Made by a program: the position numbers and the translations under genes. This document shows positions 50,474 to 58,572 of a DNA stretch of 64,000 nt, one piece after another. This DNA comes from VAZQ01 sp963827585 (GTDB taxonomy: Bacteria; Pseudomonadota; Alphaproteobacteria; Rhizobiales; Xanthobacteraceae). Within the stretch, counting starts at the first letter, position 1. Each line of letters starts with the position of its first letter. Under the pieces are notes generated by a model. That model was given only the letters and a program-made list of their open reading frames with translations, was not told the origin of the DNA and searched no databases. The stretch is taken from NCBI GenBank assembly GCA_963827585.1, contig CAWHCK010000059.1, positions 62,001-126,000 on the forward strand, read 5' to 3'.

Positions 50474-51034
50474 TTACTTGGGCGCGCGTTTGGCCAGGAT
50501 ACGCTGCAGCGTACGGCGATGCATGTTGAGGCGGCGAGCAGTCTCCGAAACGTTGCGGCCGCAAAGCTCGTAAATGCGCTGGATGTGCTCCCACCGGACC
50601 CGATCAGCCGACATGGGATTTTCCGGCGGCTCGGCCTTGCGGCCGTCGAGCGCGAGCAGCGCTGCGACCACGTCGTCGGCATCGACCGGCTTGGAGAGAT
50701 AGTCGACCGCGCCAAGCTTCACCGCGTTTACCGCGGTTGCGATATTGCCGTAGCCGGTGAGGATGATGGCACGGGCATCGGGACGGCGGCGCTTGAGCGC
50801 CGAGATGACGTCGAGGCCGTTGCCGTCCTCGAGCCGCATGTCCACGACGGCAAAGGCCGGCGACATCGTCTCGAGCTGGGCGAGGCCGTCGGCGACCGAC
50901 TCGGCCGTGGTCACGGTAAAGCCGCGGCCTTCCATGGCGCGCGCGAGCCGCTGCAGGAACGACTTGTCATCCTCGACGATCAGCAGCGAGCGATCGCTCG
51001 GCATCACCGCCGCTACGTAATCGGCCGTGGCCAT
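50474..51034 (-). CDS. actR: Redox response regulator, ActR/RegA/PrrA family
   Basis: A 186-residue two-component regulator. The receiver phospho-acceptor Asp lies in FAVVDMRLEDGNG, the acidic pocket in LLIVEDDKSFLQRL, and the switch Thr and Lys in IILTGYGNIA and DYLSKPVDAD. The output is a Fis-type helix-turn-helix: NVSETARRLNMHRRTLQRIL. The start at 51034 gives the normal size; the open frame to 51154 adds an unlikely 40 residues. It activates or represses genes for carbon, nitrogen and energy metabolism in response to the redox state of the quinone pool. Confidence 0.93.
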   Translation of the reverse strand: MATADYVAAVMPSDRSLLIVEDDKSFLQRLARAMEGRGFTVTTAESVADGLAQLETMSPAFAVVDMRLEDGNGLDVISALKRRRPDARAIILTGYGNIATAVNAVKLGAVDYLSKPVDADDVVAALLALDGRKAEPPENPMSADRVRWEHIQRIYELCGRNVSETARRLNMHRRTLQRILAKRAPK

Positions 51035-51241
51035 ATGTGCCTCCACAATGTGGCTTGCCGCCACAACGCTTCGCAGGCCCGACGGCACCGGCGACAGCGA
51101 CGATTCGCCCATAAATTGCGGAAATACTCTAGAAACGCGATCTGGAGACCTCAAGTGAATAATCGATAATGAAACCGCCGCCGCGGCTGGCGCGCGGCAG
51201 AAAAGTTCGGCACCGCAAAGGGTTATGAGCCGACACCCGGT

Positions 51242-52558
51242 TCACGATGCGAATGCCATCGGGCGCTCGAAATCGCTGCGGCCCCAGTGCACGCGGACAA
51301 TTGCCCCGCGGTCCGGGAACGCGCGGTTCTCGAAGTCGAGCGTTGCGCCCGAGCGCTCCAACAGGGTCTTGGCGATGAAGAACCCCAGCCCCAGCCCGCT
51401 CGCTGCGCCGTCGGAGCCCTGGCGATCCCGGCGGCGGCTGGTCACATAGGGCTCGCCGATCCGGTCCATGATCTCCGGGGCAAAGCCCGGGCCATCGTCG
51501 GTAATCGTGACGGCCACGTCTTGCCCGTTCCAGGAGGCGGCGACCTCGACCCGCTCGTGGGCGAAATCGACGGCGTTCTCGAGGAGATTACCGAGGCCGT
51601 AGAGGATTGCGGGATTGCGGCCGCCGACCGGTTCGGCGACATCTCCGGCCGACAGCGCGACGTTGATCGCAACTCCGAAGTTGCGATGCGGCGCAACCAC
51701 CTCCTCGATCAGCGTGGACAACTTCATGCGGTCGAATGGGTCGCCGCTCGAGAGTTCGGTGAGTTTCGCCAGAATGGCCCGGCAGCGTTTGGCCTGCTCG
51801 TTCAGCAGCCGCACGTCGTCGGCATGCTCGGAATCCGGCGCGATCGCGAGTTGGAGCTCCTTGGCGATCAGCGTGATGGTGGCGAGCGGCGTACCCAATT
51901 CATGGGCGGCGGCCGCCGCCAGGCCGTCGAGCTGCGAGAGGTGCTGTTCGCGCGCGAGCACCAATTCGGTGGCGGCGAGCGCGTCCGAGAGTTGGCGGGA
52001 TTCCTCGGTGATCTGCCAGGCATGCAGGCCGATGAACGCGATCGAGAGCAGAATGGAAAGCCAGACCCCCATCACATAGACCGCCGGCAATTCCAGCGGA
52101 GGCTCGGTATCCCACGGCAGGGGGTCGTGGACGAACACCAGCACGGTGGCGCAGGCGATGGCGAAGCATCCCAGCAGCAATGTCATGCGCGGCGGCAGCG
52201 CGGTGGCCGAGATCAGAACCGGCCCGAGAAAGAGGAACGCGAACGGGTTCTGCAGGCCGCCGGTAAAGAACAGCAGCACCGCCAGCTCGGCGATGTCGAA
52301 GGCCAGCAGCCACGCCGCCCGGTCGGGTTCGAGCCGCTGCGTCATCGGGAAGCGAATGCGCAGCGCGATATTGAGCCAGGCCGAAAGCGCGATCACCGCG
52401 AGACAGGCCCAGATCGGCAGCTCGTAGTCGAGGCCGAGATAGACCACCAGCACGGCGGTGGTCTGGCCGATCACCGCAAGCCAGCGCAACCGCACGAGCG
52501 TATCGAGACGCACGCTGCGGCCGGTGCGGTGGGCTTCCTCGGCCGGTTGATCGGTCAT
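51242..52558 (-). CDS. actS: Redox-sensing histidine kinase, ActS/RegB/PrrB family
   Basis: A 438-residue membrane sensor kinase with six helices in the N-terminal half. The RegB quinone-binding heptad GGLQNPF is present near residue 100. The phosphorylated His lies in LAAAAAHELGTPLATITLIA; a conserved Cys follows in NEQAKRCRAILAKL, at about the place of the redox-active Cys of RegB. ATP motifs NLLENAVDFA and TDDGPGF and GLGLGFFIAKTLLE complete the kinase. It is the upstream partner of ActR on the same strand with 207 bp between. Confidence 0.94.
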   Translation of the reverse strand: MTDQPAEEAHRTGRSVRLDTLVRLRWLAVIGQTTAVLVVYLGLDYELPIWACLAVIALSAWLNIALRIRFPMTQRLEPDRAAWLLAFDIAELAVLLFFTGGLQNPFAFLFLGPVLISATALPPRMTLLLGCFAIACATVLVFVHDPLPWDTEPPLELPAVYVMGVWLSILLSIAFIGLHAWQITEESRQLSDALAATELVLAREQHLSQLDGLAAAAAHELGTPLATITLIAKELQLAIAPDSEHADDVRLLNEQAKRCRAILAKLTELSSGDPFDRMKLSTLIEEVVAPHRNFGVAINVALSAGDVAEPVGGRNPAILYGLGNLLENAVDFAHERVEVAASWNGQDVAVTITDDGPGFAPEIMDRIGEPYVTSRRRDRQGSDGAASGLGLGFFIAKTLLERSGATLDFENRAFPDRGAIVRVHWGRSDFERPMAFAS

Positions 52559-52610
52559 GCCGGCAATTTACCCTTTCGTCCTGCGTCCTCAACCGTGGCC
52601 GATTGCCCCC

Positions 52611-52636
52611 GCCGTGCGGGCAGGAGCCCGCACGGC
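52611..52636. repeat. Perfect 11-bp hairpin between actS and the ABC ATPase gene
   Basis: GCCGTGCGGGC (52611-52621), loop AGGA, GCCCGCACGGC (52626-52636). It lies in the leader region of the plus-strand ABC genes, about 75 bases before the ATG, and could be a terminator, an attenuator, or an ordinary palindrome in the divergent promoter region. Confidence 0.5.
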
Positions 52637-52711
52637 GCCCCCTTCCCGTGGCCTCTTGCCTCGCGTCGCTCGCCGCGCCACATGTGCGCTTTGCCGTACC
52701 CCGTGCATGCC

Positions 52712-53473
52712 ATGCCGAAAGCCGCCGAGCCCGCCATCGCCATCGACCAGCTCGTGAAGGTCTACCGGACCACGCGGGCGGTCGACGGCATCTCATTCGC
52801 GCTCGAGGCGGGCTCCGTCACCGGTCTGCTGGGCGGCAACGGCGCCGGCAAGACCACCACCATCGCCATGGTCATGGGCCTCGTCATGCCCACCTCGGGC
52901 ACGGTGAAGGTGCTCGGCGCCGAGATGCCGCGCCAGCGCTACCAGGTGCTGCACCGGATGAATTTCGAGAGCCCATATATCGATATGCCGCATCGGCTGA
53001 CGGTACGGCAGAATCTCAAAGTATTCGGCCGGCTCTATGCGGTGAAGGATCTGCCGGGCCGCATCGCTGCGCTCGCGGACGAGCTCGACCTCGTGGAGTT
53101 TCTCGATCGGCCGACGGGCAAGCTTTCGGCCGGGCAGAAGACCCGCGTCGCGCTTGCCAAGGCGCTGATCAATTCGCCGCAGGTGCTTCTGCTCGACGAG
53201 CCGACCGCCTCGCTCGACCCCGACACCGCCGACTGGGTGCGCGGCCATCTCGAGCGCTTTCGCAAGGAACGCGGCGCGACGGTGCTGCTCGCCTCCCACA
53301 ACATGGCCGAGGTCGAGCGCCTGTGCGAGCGCGTCATCATCATGAAGCGCGGGCGCATCGAGGACGACGACACTCCGCAGCGCCTGCTCATCCGCTACGG
53401 CCGCGAGACGCTCGAGGAGGTGTTTCTCGACGTCGCGCGCGGGCGCGGCGAAGCGCGGGAGGCGGCGCAATGA
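52712..53473 (+). CDS. ABC-2 type transporter ATP-binding protein
   Basis: A 253-residue ABC ATPase of the exporter class. Walker A is GLLGGNGAGKTTT near residue 39; the signature is KLSAGQKTRVALAKALI (LSAGQ replaces LSGGQ); Walker B is VLLLDEPTASLDPDTADWV; the switch His is in LLASHNMAEVERLCERVIIM. The ATG at 52712 gives MPKAAEPAIAIDQLVKVYRT; the open frame starting at 51287 is antisense to actS and is rejected. It overlaps the permease by 4 bases (ATGA). Confidence 0.92.
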   Translation: MPKAAEPAIAIDQLVKVYRTTRAVDGISFALEAGSVTGLLGGNGAGKTTTIAMVMGLVMPTSGTVKVLGAEMPRQRYQVLHRMNFESPYIDMPHRLTVRQNLKVFGRLYAVKDLPGRIAALADELDLVEFLDRPTGKLSAGQKTRVALAKALINSPQVLLLDEPTASLDPDTADWVRGHLERFRKERGATVLLASHNMAEVERLCERVIIMKRGRIEDDDTPQRLLIRYGRETLEEVFLDVARGRGEAREAAQ

Positions 53474-54291
53474 GCATCGCTTCGTCCGGCGCGCTGGTCC
53501 TGGCGCCGCATCGCGTCGGCGCCATGGTGCTGCGCTATCTCTATCTCCTGCGCTCGTCCTGGACGCGGCTTCTGGAGCTCATCTATTGGCCGGCGGTGCA
53601 GCTTTTCGTGTGGGGATTTCTGCAATTATACATCGCCCAGCATTCCGGGTTTTTCGCCCGTGCCAGCGGCGTTTTCATCGCCGCCGTGCTGATGTGGGAC
53701 GTACTGTTTCGGGGACAGCTCGGCTTCTCGGTGTCGTTTCTCGAGGAGATGTGGTCGCGCAATTTGAGCAACCTGATGATCAGTCCGCTGCGTCCGATCG
53801 AATTTGTTTGCGCGCTGATGATCATGAGCCTCATCCGGCTTGCGATCGGCATGGTACCGGTCACCTTCCTTGCCATCGCCTTCTTCGGTTTCAACGTCTA
53901 CGGCCTCGGCCTCGCGCTCGCGGCGTTCTTCTTGAATCTCATCCTGACGAGCTGGGCGGTCGGCATCGTGGTCTCGGGCGTGCTGTTGCGCAACGGCATG
54001 GGTGCGGAATCGCTCGCCTGGACGCTGATGTTCGTGCTCATGCCGCTCGCCTGTGTCTACTATCCCGTCAGCGTCTTGCCGGATTGGCTGCAGGTGCTCG
54101 CCTGGACGCTGCCGCCCACCTATGTGTTCGAAGGGATGCGCGCGCTGATCATGGATCAGACGTTCCGCGCCGATCTCATGCTCGAGGCATTCGCCCTCAA
54201 TGCGCTCTATCTAGCTGCCGCGGTCATTGCTTTCCTTCAGCTGCTCGCGAGCGCGCGCCGCGTCGGCTCTCTGCTGCAGTCCGGCGAATAG
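53470..54291 (+). CDS. ABC-2 type transporter permease
   Basis: A 273-residue exporter permease with six helices. Helix one (LLELIYWPAVQLFVWGFLQL), helix three (IEFVCALMIMSLIRLAIGMV), and the late LACVYYPVSVLPDWLQVLAW with PPTYVFEGMRALI are typical of ABC-2 proteins. It partners the ATPase just upstream. Possible cargo: polysaccharides, lipids or drugs; unknown. Followed by a PHA depolymerase gene with 250 bp between. Confidence 0.9.
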   Translation: MSIASSGALVLAPHRVGAMVLRYLYLLRSSWTRLLELIYWPAVQLFVWGFLQLYIAQHSGFFARASGVFIAAVLMWDVLFRGQLGFSVSFLEEMWSRNLSNLMISPLRPIEFVCALMIMSLIRLAIGMVPVTFLAIAFFGFNVYGLGLALAAFFLNLILTSWAVGIVVSGVLLRNGMGAESLAWTLMFVLMPLACVYYPVSVLPDWLQVLAWTLPPTYVFEGMRALIMDQTFRADLMLEAFALNALYLAAAVIAFLQLLASARRVGSLLQSGE

Positions 54292-54540
54292 GGAACCGGA
54301 GTGTTCGCAGTTCCCGTTGCGGCGCACATGGCAGCTTTGCTGCGGCGCGAATGCTGCACTCCCCCGGCAATCGTTATGTCCCGCACGTGGGTGTGGATGA
54401 CGGCGGGCGCACTCATGTTGACTGTATGACGGAAACACGACAATATGCTGCGGCGCAGCAAAAGCGAGCCGCTAGAGACCGGGACAATGGCTATTGGTGA
54501 ATTCGGCGGCGCGCCGGCCGCAGTGGGCGACAATGGCCCG

Positions 54541-55899
54541 ATGTATGCGGCGCCGGCCTACTGGCTCTATGAGATGAGCCAGGCGGCGCTCAATCCGTTG
54601 CGCGCTTTCGCCGACGCCGGGCAGCTGTTCTATCGCAATCCCGCCAATCCGCTATCCCATACCGCCTTCGGCAAGACCATGGCCGCGACCATGGAGCTGA
54701 TCGAGCGCTCGACGCGGCGCTACGGTAAGCCGGAATGGAACATCACCTCGACCGTCGTGGGCGGCGAGCGCGTCCCGGTGCATATCTCCGCGCTCTGGGA
54801 GCGACCGTTCTGCCGCCTCCTGCATTTCGAGCGCGCCTTCGAGCACGCACCGCGCCGTCCGCAGCCGCGCATCCTCATCGTCGCGCCGATGTCGGGGCAT
54901 TACCCGACGCTGCTGCGCGGCACCGTCGAGGGCTTCTTGCCCAATCACGATGTCTACATCACCGAGTGGGTCGATGCGAGAATGGTGCCGGTGTCGGAGG
55001 GCCGCTTCGATCTCGACGACTACATCGACTACTTGATCTCGATGCTGCACTTCCTCGGCGGCGACGTGCACATCCTTGCGGTGTGTCAGCCTTCAGTCCC
55101 GGTCCTGGCCGCGGTCGCCCGCATGGAGGCCGACAACGACCCCTATGTGCCCCATTCCATGGTGCTGATGGGCGGCCCGATCGATACCCGGGTGAACCCG
55201 ACGGTGGTGAATACGCTTGCGGAGGAGCGCGGCATCGACTGGTTCCGGCGCAACGTCATCACCAAGGTACCGTTTCCAAATCCGGGGTTTCTGCGCGACG
55301 TCTATCCGGGCTTCTTGCAGCTGCACGGCTTTGTCAGCATGAATCTCGATCGCCACATCGAAGCGCACCGCAACCTGTTCCTCCACCTCGTGCGCGCCGA
55401 TGGCGATTCCGCGCAGAAGCATCGCGAATTCTACGACGAATACCTTGCCGTCATGGATCTCGCCGCCGAGTTCTACCTGCAGACCGTCGAGACCGTGTTC
55501 GTGCGTCACGATTTGCCCAAGGGCAGGATGACCCACCGCGGCGTTCGCGTCGATCCTGCCAAGATCCACCGCGTCGCCTTGCTCACGGTCGAGGGTGAGA
55601 ACGACGACATTTCCGGCGTCGGGCAGACCGCGGCGGCGCACGATCTGTGTGTCAACATCCCTTCCGACCTCAAAGCGCACTGGTTGCAGCCCGCCGTGGG
55701 TCACTACGGCGTCTTCAACGGTTCGCGTTTTCGTGCCGAGATCGTGCCCCGCATTGCGGACTTCGTGCTTTCGAACAATTCCCATTTGACGCGCGCGGCT
55801 GCGCGGCGGGTCATCAGGACCAAGATCGGCGCGGCAGCAACGAGCAACAGCCCGGCATCTGCGCCGCCGACCACCCAGGTCAAGGTGGCCACCGAATAG
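54541..55899 (+). CDS. phaZ: Intracellular polyhydroxyalkanoate depolymerase
   Basis: A 452-residue cytoplasmic depolymerase that degrades stored PHA. The N-terminus MYAAPAYWLYEMSQAALNPL fits family members, so the ATG at 54541 was preferred over ATGs at 54487 and 54445. The catalytic region includes ILAVCQPSVPVLAAVARMEA with the nucleophile Cys, LMGGPIDTRVNPTVVNTLAE, and a late VGHYGVFNGSRFR with the conserved His. Also visible is LIVAPMSGHYPTLLRGTVEG. The gene is monocistronic. It marks an organism that stores PHB. Confidence 0.93.
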   Translation: MYAAPAYWLYEMSQAALNPLRAFADAGQLFYRNPANPLSHTAFGKTMAATMELIERSTRRYGKPEWNITSTVVGGERVPVHISALWERPFCRLLHFERAFEHAPRRPQPRILIVAPMSGHYPTLLRGTVEGFLPNHDVYITEWVDARMVPVSEGRFDLDDYIDYLISMLHFLGGDVHILAVCQPSVPVLAAVARMEADNDPYVPHSMVLMGGPIDTRVNPTVVNTLAEERGIDWFRRNVITKVPFPNPGFLRDVYPGFLQLHGFVSMNLDRHIEAHRNLFLHLVRADGDSAQKHREFYDEYLAVMDLAAEFYLQTVETVFVRHDLPKGRMTHRGVRVDPAKIHRVALLTVEGENDDISGVGQTAAAHDLCVNIPSDLKAHWLQPAVGHYGVFNGSRFRAEIVPRIADFVLSNNSHLTRAAARRVIRTKIGAAATSNSPASAPPTTQVKVATE

Positions 55900-56268
55900 G
55901 CGTCCCCCGCTGGCCGCGCCGGGATTGGTTCCACCCCAAAATGCCGTCAACCCGCGTCCTGGCGGGGCTTTTGCGCGATTCGTCATCGCGGCGGCCGCGC
56001 TGATTTATCCTAAGCCTCTCATTATACTAACAATTTATCGACGGAGCGAGGGTGGTAAATGGGTGACCCGCGCGCAGCCGGCCGCCCGCCGCTGGTAAGA
56101 AATTATGAATAAAGATTCAAATCTTGCTCGGCCCAAGCTATAGTAGGTGACTATTGGGTGAGGCCCAGGATATTGGGGAAGGGCCTTTATTTGTTGCCCG
56201 TCCTGCTGCGCCGTCTTGCCAGTATGGCAGTATTTCGTCCTGGGGTTCGTTGTAGGTGGATTGCGTCC
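55900..56268. other. Intergenic region upstream of the YgjP-like gene
   Basis: About 370 bp, less GC-rich than average, with an AT-rich tract near 56010-56035 and a probable promoter (next entry). No gene is supported. Confidence 0.4.
56116..56144 (+). promoter_or_regulatory. Possible sigma-70 promoter
   Basis: TTCAAA (56116-56121), 17-base spacer, TATAGT (56139-56144), pointing to the YgjP-like gene about 125 bases downstream. The -10 is good; the -35 matches at four of six positions. Confidence 0.4.
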
Positions 56269-57045
56269 ATGTCGCTTCGCGCTTTGCTTTATCGCCGACC
56301 GAGCGAGCCCTCGGTCGTGCAGGTGGTTTTCGACAAGGCGATCTACCTTGTGCGCCTGCGCCGTCATCGCCAGGCGCGGCGCTATACGTTGCGCATCGAC
56401 GCCGCGTCGCGCGAGGTGGTTCTCACCATGCCACCGCGCGGCAGCGTGAAGGAAGCGAAGGAGTTCGCGCAGAAGCACGGCGGCTGGATCGCGGCGCGGC
56501 TCAAACGGCTGCCCGAGGCGGCGCCTTTCCGACACGGGGTTGAGGTGCCGCTGCGCGGTGAGCCGCATCGCATCGTGCATCGCCGCGGCGAGCGCGGCAC
56601 GGTCTGGACCGAGACCGATGCGACGGGTCAACGGCTCGTTTGCGTCGCGGGCGAGCCGCCGCACGTCGACCGCCGCATCAGCGACTTCCTCAAGCGCGAG
56701 GCGCAGCGCGATCTGGAGGGGGCGAGCCGGCGCTACGCCGCCAGGCTCGGCGTCGTGATCAAGCGCGTTTGCGTGCGCGACCAGTCGAGCCGCTGGGGCT
56801 CGTGCTCGAACACCGGCGTATTGTCGTTCTCGTGGCGCCTCATTCTGGCGCCGCCATACGTGCTCGACTACCTCGCCGCGCACGAGGTCTCGCACCTCGT
56901 GGAGCTCAATCACTCGCTGCGATTCTGGCGGTTGGTGAAGCGTCTCTACCCGGATGTCGAGCGCGCCAAGGTGTGGCTCGACGTGCACGGCACCGACCTG
57001 CACCGCTACGGCTTGTCCGGCCGCCGCCGCGCCGGCGATATCTGA
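56269..57045 (+). CDS. SprT/YgjP-like metal-dependent hydrolase (DUF45)
   Basis: A 258-residue protein of the YgjP/M48-like group. The metal site is LAAHEVSHLVELNHSLRFWR (HExxH, then NHSxxFW). Upstream DQSSRWGSCSNTGVLSFSWR is the other diagnostic block. The N-terminal part has VVFDKAIYLVRLRRHRQARR and MPPRGSVKEAKEFAQKH. The ATG at 56269 (MSLRALLYRRPSEP) is preferred over 56158 and 56224, whose extra residues are not family-like. Members may be nucleotide phosphatases or peptidases; the activity is uncertain. Confidence 0.85.
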   Translation: MSLRALLYRRPSEPSVVQVVFDKAIYLVRLRRHRQARRYTLRIDAASREVVLTMPPRGSVKEAKEFAQKHGGWIAARLKRLPEAAPFRHGVEVPLRGEPHRIVHRRGERGTVWTETDATGQRLVCVAGEPPHVDRRISDFLKREAQRDLEGASRRYAARLGVVIKRVCVRDQSSRWGSCSNTGVLSFSWRLILAPPYVLDYLAAHEVSHLVELNHSLRFWRLVKRLYPDVERAKVWLDVHGTDLHRYGLSGRRRAGDI

Positions 57046-57244
57046 GCCAAAGCGGCGTCGGGCACGAGGGCCAGCAAAGGCGCCTCACGGGGGCGCGCGT
57101 ATCTTGCGCGCCGCCGGCTTCCGCGTGGACACGGCGCACGCGTCGAGCCTGCGGGAACGTCAGGTGCCGGTCCGCGTGCGCCCCTTGCCCATCCCCCGGT
57201 AACGCTGCAGTCCCTCCGCGTTTTCCCCTGCGCGCTTTTTCCAC

Positions 57245-57290
57245 TTGACTTTCATTCCGTCTTTTCCGATATTTCTGTTATGACAGAAAT
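57245..57290 (+). promoter_or_regulatory. Promoter with palindromic operator over the GbsR-type start codon
   Basis: TTGACT (57245-57250), 17-base spacer, GATATT (57268-57273). Overlapping the -10 and the start codon is the perfect palindrome ATTTCTGT-TATG-ACAGAAAT (57271-57290), whose centre contains the first bases of the ATG at 57280. A further half-like site TTACAGAAA follows. The predicted transcription start lies at or within a few bases of the ATG, so the mRNA is probably leaderless, and a repressor bound there would block both promoter and start. Confidence 0.65.
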
Positions 57291-57840
57291 TACAGAAAAG
57301 ACTGCAAAGCTTCCCGGAGCGGCCGAGCGCTTCGTGCTGCATTGGGGCGACATGGGCGGGCAGTGGGGCGTCAACCGCTCGATCAGCCAGATTCATGCGC
57401 TGCTGTATCTGTCGGAACGTCCGCGCACGGCCGAGGACATCGCCGCGGTGCTGGGCCTCGCGCGGTCGAATGTTTCCACCTCGATCAGGCAACTGATGGC
57501 TTGGAATCTGATCCGACGCGTGCCCGTCAAGGGCGACCGGCGCGAGCATTTCGAAGCCGAAACCGACGTCTGGGAAATCGCCATGCGGATCGCCGCGATC
57601 CGCAAGGAGCGCGAAGTCGACCCGGCGGTCGATACGCTCAGGGCCTGCGTGGCCGACGCCGAGCGCGATCCCAAGCTGCATCCCGTCGTCCGCAAACGGC
57701 TCAATGACATGCTGGCCTTCGTCGAAACGCTGGATCGTTGGTACGTGCAAATGCTTACGGTGCCGAAACCAAAGCTCGCCTCGCTCATCCGTCTCGGCAC
57801 CCGCATCGTCGGCCTCATCCCGTTCGCCAAGCAGAAGTAG
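57280..57840 (+). CDS. GbsR/MarR-type transcriptional regulator
   Basis: A 186-residue winged-helix protein. The core reads NRSISQIHALLYLSERPRTA, EDIAAVLGLARSNVSTSIRQ, LMAWNLIRRVPVKGDRREHF, typical of GbsR-like members of the MarR superfamily, then a long helical C-terminal domain (ETDVWEIAMRIAAIRKEREV, RKRLNDMLAFVETLDRWYVQ). GbsR proteins often sense small molecules such as choline or pantoate; the ligand here is unknown. The operator over its start suggests autoregulation. It is followed by DUF4166 and TIGR01777 genes, its likely targets. Confidence 0.85.
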   Translation: MTEITEKTAKLPGAAERFVLHWGDMGGQWGVNRSISQIHALLYLSERPRTAEDIAAVLGLARSNVSTSIRQLMAWNLIRRVPVKGDRREHFEAETDVWEIAMRIAAIRKEREVDPAVDTLRACVADAERDPKLHPVVRKRLNDMLAFVETLDRWYVQMLTVPKPKLASLIRLGTRIVGLIPFAKQK

Positions 57841-57858
57841 TCACGCCAGGAGCGCCCG

Positions 57859-58572
57859 ATGCGTGCGCCCGCAGTCGCCTTCGAAGTGCTCGAAAGCCCG
57901 GAAGCCGAGCCAAGGCCTGGGCCGAGAGCCGAGCTAGGTGACCTCCGCTTCCGCGCGCTGATGTCGGAAGAGGATTGGGCTTCGCTGCCGCTTGCGATCC
58001 GCCGCCGCTTCAGCAAGCGCCTCGCCAGCGGGCAAACGATCGTTTACGCCGGTGAAATCCTGGAATCGTGGATGAGCCGGGCGGGGTGGTGGCTCGCTCA
58101 GGCCGCGCGTCTCATCGGCGGGCCGTTGCCGGTGACGCGCGACGCTCGAATCCGGGGCGCAGCGGCCTCCAGCATCCATGTCCCGAGCGTGGTGACGGTA
58201 ACGGAAGACATGGCCACGGGCGGCCAGATCTGGACGCGGCTCTATGCGCGCCGAAAAGGCTTTCCGCAGGTCATCCATTCGTCCAAGCGCTTCGCCGGTC
58301 CGACGGGCCTCGAAGAATACGTCGGGCGCGGCGTCGGCATGACGCTGACGGTCTATGCCCGCGACGGCGCGTTGATCTTCCGCAGCAAGAACTACTTCCT
58401 CCAGCTTTTCGGTCGGCGCTTGTTCCTGCCGGCGTGGCTCACCCCCGGCACGCTCTACGTCACCCATGCCGAGCTTCCGGACGGGAAGTTCAGCTTCACG
58501 CTGCAGATCTTTCATCCGCGTTTCGGCCTGCTCATTCGCCAGATGGCCATGTTCCGGGAGATTGAACCATGA
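57859..58572 (+). CDS. DUF4166 domain protein
   Basis: A 237-residue protein with an AGGAG site 6 bases before the ATG. Conserved-looking segments: DLRFRALMSEEDWASLPLAI, RRFSKRLASGQTIVYAGEIL, WTRLYARRKGFPQVIHSSKR, and LYVTHAELPDGKFSFTLQIF. The composition (large aromatic content, no signal) suggests a soluble or membrane-associated beta-rich protein of unknown function. It overlaps the following epimerase gene by ATGA, so they are co-translated. Confidence 0.8.
   Translation: MRAPAVAFEVLESPEAEPRPGPRAELGDLRFRALMSEEDWASLPLAIRRRFSKRLASGQTIVYAGEILESWMSRAGWWLAQAARLIGGPLPVTRDARIRGAAASSIHVPSVVTVTEDMATGGQIWTRLYARRKGFPQVIHSSKRFAGPTGLEEYVGRGVGMTLTVYARDGALIFRSKNYFLQLFGRRLFLPAWLTPGTLYVTHAELPDGKFSFTLQIFHPRFGLLIRQMAMFREIEP

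Noticed and set aside
51287..52711. Long upstream extension of the ABC ATPase frame
   Set aside because: Runs antisense through actS; the ATPase N-terminus at 52712 is normal.
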